This document shows positions 5,419 to 8,739 of a stretch of DNA of 8,739 nt, one piece after another (position 1 is the first letter of the stretch; each line of letters starts with the position of its first letter). This DNA is from Deltaproteobacteria bacterium (GTDB lineage: Bacteria; JAMCPX01): positions 1 to 8,739 of the forward strand of contig JAMDCL010000106.1 in NCBI GenBank assembly GCA_023489065.1, written 5' to 3'. Made by a program: the position numbers and the translations under genes. Under the pieces are notes generated by a model. That model saw nothing but the letters and a program-made list of their open reading frames with translations. It did not search any database and was not told the DNA's origin.

Positions 5419-8021
5419 TATTGATTAAACCTGAAGAACTCATTGCCGTGCTGCGCATTGACCTGTGATGCCGTTTGTGTTGGTTGTGTGCCCGCGACAA
5501 ACGCATCAAAACTTGCGTTACGATCTTCTGCGGTCGCAAGCAAACCGGTTTTTTTGTCAATCCTTGCAAACACGACGCCGGGAGGTATGGGAAAGTCACT
5601 GTCCGGGTATGCGGTAACTGCGCTTTTCATAAAATTAAGCCAGATTGGTGCGGCGGCATCACCGCCCGTTTCTGCTATGCCGAGACTCTTGTTATCGTCA
5701 AAACCTACCCATACGCCTGTTAAAAGGTTCGGCGTAAACCCGATGAACCATGCATCCCTGTCATTTTCCGTTGTTCCCGTTTTGCCGGCAGCAGGCCTGC
5801 CGAGGGCGTTTGCTCGCCAGCCTGTCCCATGCTGCACAACATTCCTGAGCATGCTTATCATAACATAAGCTGTTGCAGGATTCAGAACATCGATTGCCGT
5901 GGTTGTCTGAGACGTACCGGTCACCGCACGTGAAGATGTTGCCGTGAATGAAGTCTGGGGCAGCGTCGTTGATGAGACGGAGTTGTTGAAATGGATAATG
6001 TTCGGGGCAACACTGTTGTTTTCCAGGACAACGCCGTTCCGGTCAAGAACCTTGGTTATGTAAAATGGAGAAACAAGTCTTCCGTAATTAGGAAATACAT
6101 TATACGCAGAGACCAGGTCGATCAAACTCATTGAAGATGAGCCGAGTGCAAGGGTGAGATCATTGGTCAATGGTTCTGTTATACCCATCTTTTTCGCAAA
6201 ATTTATTGCATATCCTACACCGATGGAATTTAATAACCGGATGGACGGGTTATTCTTGGAATGCGTTATCGCATCCTGGAGCGTAACAGGACCGGTAAAG
6301 GTCTTATCGTAATTACGGGGTTTCCATACCGTGGGAGTCGTGGGTGTAGTTCCGGTTTCCGTGGTTCCCGTCGTTGTATCCGTATATTGGTAAACGACAG
6401 GGGTATCCAGAATGATAGATGCGGGCGTGTATCCCTTTTCCAACGCCGCTGCGTAATATATGGGTTTAAACGCCGAACCTACCTGACGCTGTGCCTGAAC
6501 AGCATGGTTGTACTGGGATTGTAAGAAGCTGTATCCGCCAACCATGGCCTTCAAGGCTCCTGTTGCAACGTCCACGGATACAAGTGCACCCTGGACTTCG
6601 GGTTTTGGTTCAAGAGAAAACTCTGAAACATTTTTATTTTTTTGGATCAGTTTAACCAGAATCACATCCCCGGCCTTGAATACTTTATGCGGGTCCGTAA
6701 CAGGCGGATACCATGCCTTGGGATCAAAAGGGTGTGCCCAACTTACATTGGACGTTAAAATGACACCTTTTTCTCCTCCCACATTGATTTCAACCCCTCT
6801 GTTTGACGGCAAGAAGCCGGTTACGACGGCATGATATGTTTTATTCTGCTCCAGAACGTCTTGAACGGGTATTGCCCCGTTCTTCGTCATTGACTCGGTT
6901 AGCATGTAGTAATCAGGAAACACTGCTAGTTCTTTCTTCCTTACTTCCTGTATGAAATTCTGTATGTCTTTATTGCTGGTCAGGTGTTCTTCAGGCCCAG
7001 AATATCCCTGTCTCTTGGTTATCTGGATAAGCCCGCTTTTCAGTGCGTCGTTCGCTGCTTTTTGCATCATGGGATCTATGGTGGTGTAGACCTTCAAACC
7101 TTGCTCGAGGACCGCGTCCTGTCCATATTGGGTATATAATTGCTGCCTTAACATCTCCATAAAATAGGGAGCTATATCTTTGGGTGTATAACCGTTGTTC
7201 AGATAAATTTTGAGCGGTTGTTTGTATGCAATATCCGCTTCTGCCTTTGTTATATAGCCCTGGTCAGCCATCCTGCTGAGGACGTATTTCTGGCGCAGTT
7301 TTGCCCTTCGGGGAGAATTAACCGGGGAATAGGTGTTGGGAGATCGCGGTAAACCGCCGAGTATGGCAGCCTCTGCAAGATTAAGGTCCTTTGCCTTCTT
7401 CCCGAAGTACTGCTCGCTTGCTGCCTCCACCCCATACGTACCGTCACCGAGATATATCTGGTTGAGGTATATCGTGAGGATTTCATTCTTGGTAAGATGC
7501 CGTTCAAGACGGGTCGCAAGAATGAATTCCTTGAGCTTTCTTGTAATGGTTTTTTGCGGCGTTAAAAGGAGTGTTTTCACCAGTTGTTGAGTAATCGTAC
7601 TCCCCCCCTGTACGATCTGTCCTGCCAAAAGGTCTTTTATGGCCGCCCGTAAGATGGCTTCATAATCGACACCCCCGTGCTGGTAAAATGTCGCGTCCTC
7701 CGCTGCTATAAAAGCTTCTGGCACGTACTTAGCCATTTGATCCAGAGATACGGGTATACGGCGCTGAAGAAAGAATTCTCCTATCACCGAGCCGTCATCA
7801 CCGTATACATCCGTTACAACAGATGGCTTGTAATCGGTTATCGTGTTTATTTGCGGTACATCCGATGTTATGTAAAAATACCAGATTATAGGCAGTAGTA
7901 TGCAGAACAGCAGTATTCCGGCTAAGAGCAATTTCTTTTTTCTTCTTCTGCTCTGTTGCGGTTTGTCGTCCTTTTCTTTTTGTTCTTCCTCCGGCTGTTT
8001 GTCCATTGTGTTTTCTGTCAT
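5418..8021 (-). CDS. mrcA: Class A penicillin-binding protein, PBP1A type (bifunctional peptidoglycan synthase)
   Basis: It polymerises lipid II into glycan strands and cross-links them in the periplasm. Of 867 residues, 1-30 form a highly charged cytoplasmic tail and 31-51 the membrane anchor. The GT51 transglycosylase covers about 70-245: AEDATFYQHGG with catalytic E108, GGSTITQQLVK (139-149), and RKLKE with E165. An OB-like insert of the PBP1A type spans about 335-470. The transpeptidase has SAFK with nucleophile S516 and K519, SKN at 588-590, and KTGT at 747-750, so all catalytic motifs are intact. Two Thr/Ser-rich stretches (547-565 and 683-708) lie within the transpeptidase region. The start is supported by GAGG in AAGAGG (8029-8034), seven bases upstream of the ATG. 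An internal ATG at residue 6 is possible. The gene overlaps the downstream glycosylase by one base and follows an exported-protein gene after 95 bp. The symbol ponA/pbpA is also used. Confidence 0.95.
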   Translation of the reverse strand: MTENTMDKQPEEEQKEKDDKPQQSRRRKKKLLLAGILLFCILLPIIWYFYITSDVPQINTITDYKPSVVTDVYGDDGSVIGEFFLQRRIPVSLDQMAKYVPEAFIAAEDATFYQHGGVDYEAILRAAIKDLLAGQIVQGGSTITQQLVKTLLLTPQKTITRKLKEFILATRLERHLTKNEILTIYLNQIYLGDGTYGVEAASEQYFGKKAKDLNLAEAAILGGLPRSPNTYSPVNSPRRAKLRQKYVLSRMADQGYITKAEADIAYKQPLKIYLNNGYTPKDIAPYFMEMLRQQLYTQYGQDAVLEQGLKVYTTIDPMMQKAANDALKSGLIQITKRQGYSGPEEHLTSNKDIQNFIQEVRKKELAVFPDYYMLTESMTKNGAIPVQDVLEQNKTYHAVVTGFLPSNRGVEINVGGEKGVILTSNVSWAHPFDPKAWYPPVTDPHKVFKAGDVILVKLIQKNKNVSEFSLEPKPEVQGALVSVDVATGALKAMVGGYSFLQSQYNHAVQAQRQVGSAFKPIYYAAALEKGYTPASIILDTPVVYQYTDTTTGTTETGTTPTTPTVWKPRNYDKTFTGPVTLQDAITHSKNNPSIRLLNSIGVGYAINFAKKMGITEPLTNDLTLALGSSSMSLIDLVSAYNVFPNYGRLVSPFYITKVLDRNGVVLENNSVAPNIIHFNNSVSSTTLPQTSFTATSSRAVTGTSQTTTAIDVLNPATAYVMISMLRNVVQHGTGWRANALGRPAAGKTGTTENDRDAWFIGFTPNLLTGVWVGFDDNKSLGIAETGGDAAAPIWLNFMKSAVTAYPDSDFPIPPGVVFARIDKKTGLLATAEDRNASFDAFVAGTQPTQTASQVNAQHGNEFFRFNQ

Positions 8022-8043
8022 TCTTGGGCCTCTTTTCTATAAA

Positions 8044-8072
8044 AGATTAAGTTAATAGCCTTTGTTTTTCAA
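8044..8072 (-). promoter_or_regulatory. Weak candidate promoter of the PBP gene
   Basis: On the minus strand, TTGAAA (plus positions 8067-8072) and TAATCT (8044-8049) are 17 bp apart, in the 95-bp gap upstream of the PBP start. The -35 is good (5/6) but the -10 is poor (3/6). No terminator hairpin is seen in this gap after the upstream gene, so cotranscription is also possible. Confidence 0.25.
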
Positions 8073-8116
8073 GCTTATTCGTTATGCATAGGGTTGAAGA
8101 GTAAAAGCGTGCAGGT

Positions 8117-8596
8117 TTAGGGTGTTTTTTCTTTCCCAAGAAGCTTAAGGTCTTCTATCCCGTCAATCAATGCTAACTTTATCCTGACATATCCGTACGG
8201 CGTTTTACCGTAGCATATCAGGGAACCATCGACTAATAGGGAAAGCTGTGTATTGTCTTTCAGATGAACGATAGCCATCAGGGGATTGTTGTCCAGCTTT
8301 TCCATCAGCACCTTGGGAGCATCCGTTGTTTTTGTGAAAGATATAGATCTTATATTCTTCAGAGGTATAACGTTCAGGATCAGTCCTTCGTAGCCTGCAA
8401 TGTAATCTTTGCCATCGATACTGGCGTGTTCAACGGTTGTTCTTACCCCGAGGTTATCTGTTATGGTAAGGCTTACATTAGATGAGGGCATTGGTATATA
8501 CCCGACGTCGCTTTGGAATATACCCATTGCACTCGCCCTGTGCGTAAAAAACGTCATAACCGTAAAAACACATGCTGTATATAATAATCTTTTCAT
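8117..8596 (-). CDS. Small exported beta-rich protein of unknown function
   Basis: 159 residues from the ATG at 8594-8596. I chose this start because AAGG lies eight bases upstream and the protein then begins with a classic Sec signal, MKRLLYTACVFTVMTFFTHRASA, with likely cleavage after ASA (residue 23). Longer in-frame starts would put charged residues in front of the signal. The mature part is about 136 residues, rich in predicted beta strands. It seems to contain two similar halves: about residues 43-89, ending VIPLKNIRSISF, and about 108-152, ending VRIKLALIDGIEDLKL. C9 is too close to the N-terminus and lacks a lipobox, so it is not a lipoprotein. I do not recognise the family. Location is periplasm or secreted. 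It lies upstream of, and in the same direction as, the PBP1A-type gene; a cell-envelope role is possible but only by association. Confidence 0.8.
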   Translation of the reverse strand: MKRLLYTACVFTVMTFFTHRASAMGIFQSDVGYIPMPSSNVSLTITDNLGVRTTVEHASIDGKDYIAGYEGLILNVIPLKNIRSISFTKTTDAPKVLMEKLDNNPLMAIVHLKDNTQLSLLVDGSLICYGKTPYGYVRIKLALIDGIEDLKLLGKEKTP

Positions 8597-8638
8597 AAAG
8601 TACACCTTCTTGAAAGACTTGATACTTGAGACAAATGT

Positions 8639-8644
8639 ATTATA
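8639..8644 (-). promoter_or_regulatory. Consensus -10 box upstream of the exported-protein gene
   Basis: A perfect TATAAT is read on the minus strand, 42 bp upstream of the ATG at 8596. The best-spaced -35 (TTAGCT, 17-bp spacer) matches only 3 of 6 positions. The region is strongly A/T-rich, so chance matches are likely. Confidence 0.4.
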
Positions 8645-8674
8645 TTTATTAACATATTGCAAGCTAAATATTTT

Positions 8675-8700
8675 AATAAAGTCCTCGAAAGTACTTTATT
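8675..8700. repeat. 8-bp inverted repeat upstream of the exported-protein promoter
   Basis: AATAAAGT (8675-8682) and ACTTTATT (8693-8700) are exact inverted copies around a 10-base loop. The 10-bp palindrome AAAGTACTTT (8688-8697) overlaps the right arm. Neither strand has a T-run placed for termination, so an operator or chance A/T structure is more likely. The rest of 8597-8739 shows no gene. Confidence 0.3.
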
Positions 8701-8739
8701 CTTACGTTTCATGCAGGTAAAGACCGCGTGGTTGACTTT

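Noticed and set aside
8597..8662. Longer N-terminus for the exported protein (start at 8662)
   Set aside because: It would add 22 residues in front of a textbook signal peptide and run over the TATAAT box. The internal ATG has a good SD.
8409..8720. Plus-strand open frame of 103 codons at the right edge
   Set aside because: It overlaps the signal peptide of the exported-protein gene on the opposite strand and runs through A/T-rich promoter DNA. There is no recognisable protein feature.

Overview
The window reads as ordinary chromosomal DNA of a Gram-negative bacterium. A two-domain class A penicillin-binding protein of the 1A type with an inserted OB-like region, an exported protein with a Sec signal, a REC-PilZ regulator and an oxygen-dependent type haem oxidase would fit the Desulfobacterota/Nitrospirota-like part of the tree. 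That placement is an impression from gene content, not a measured phylogeny. I see no rRNA, tRNA, CRISPR array, insertion sequence or phage gene.

Plus strand, left half. Positions 1-905 hold the C-terminal two thirds of a protoporphyrinogen oxidase (HemY/HemG family), cut by the window edge. After a 152-bp gap with a candidate promoter comes a three-gene unit: an Nramp-superfamily transporter whose metal-site motifs are altered (1058-2326), a 68-residue single-span membrane protein (2348-2554), and a soluble PRC-barrel / MgtE_N / CBS-pair protein (2551-3846) that starts inside the stop codon of the small gene. A strong separate promoter then drives a REC-PilZ response regulator (3932-4615).

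The 104-bp convergent gap at 4616-4719 holds a local hairpin and a perfect 13-bp inverted repeat lying just beyond both stop codons.

Minus strand, right half. Transcription runs leftward from the right edge: a small exported beta-rich protein of unknown function (8117-8596), a PBP1A-type peptidoglycan synthase (5418-8021), and an HhH-GPD DNA glycosylase of MagIII-like type (4720-5418) that overlaps the synthase stop by one base (TAATG).

The most interesting unit is the transporter trio. The Nramp-like carrier has lost the methionine and asparagine that select soft transition metals, and it sits in one unit with a protein carrying the Mg2+-sensing cytosolic half of MgtE but no channel. The simplest reading is a magnesium (or other hard divalent cation) transporter whose sensor is a separate soluble subunit, perhaps attached through the small membrane protein. 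This is inference from motif and context.
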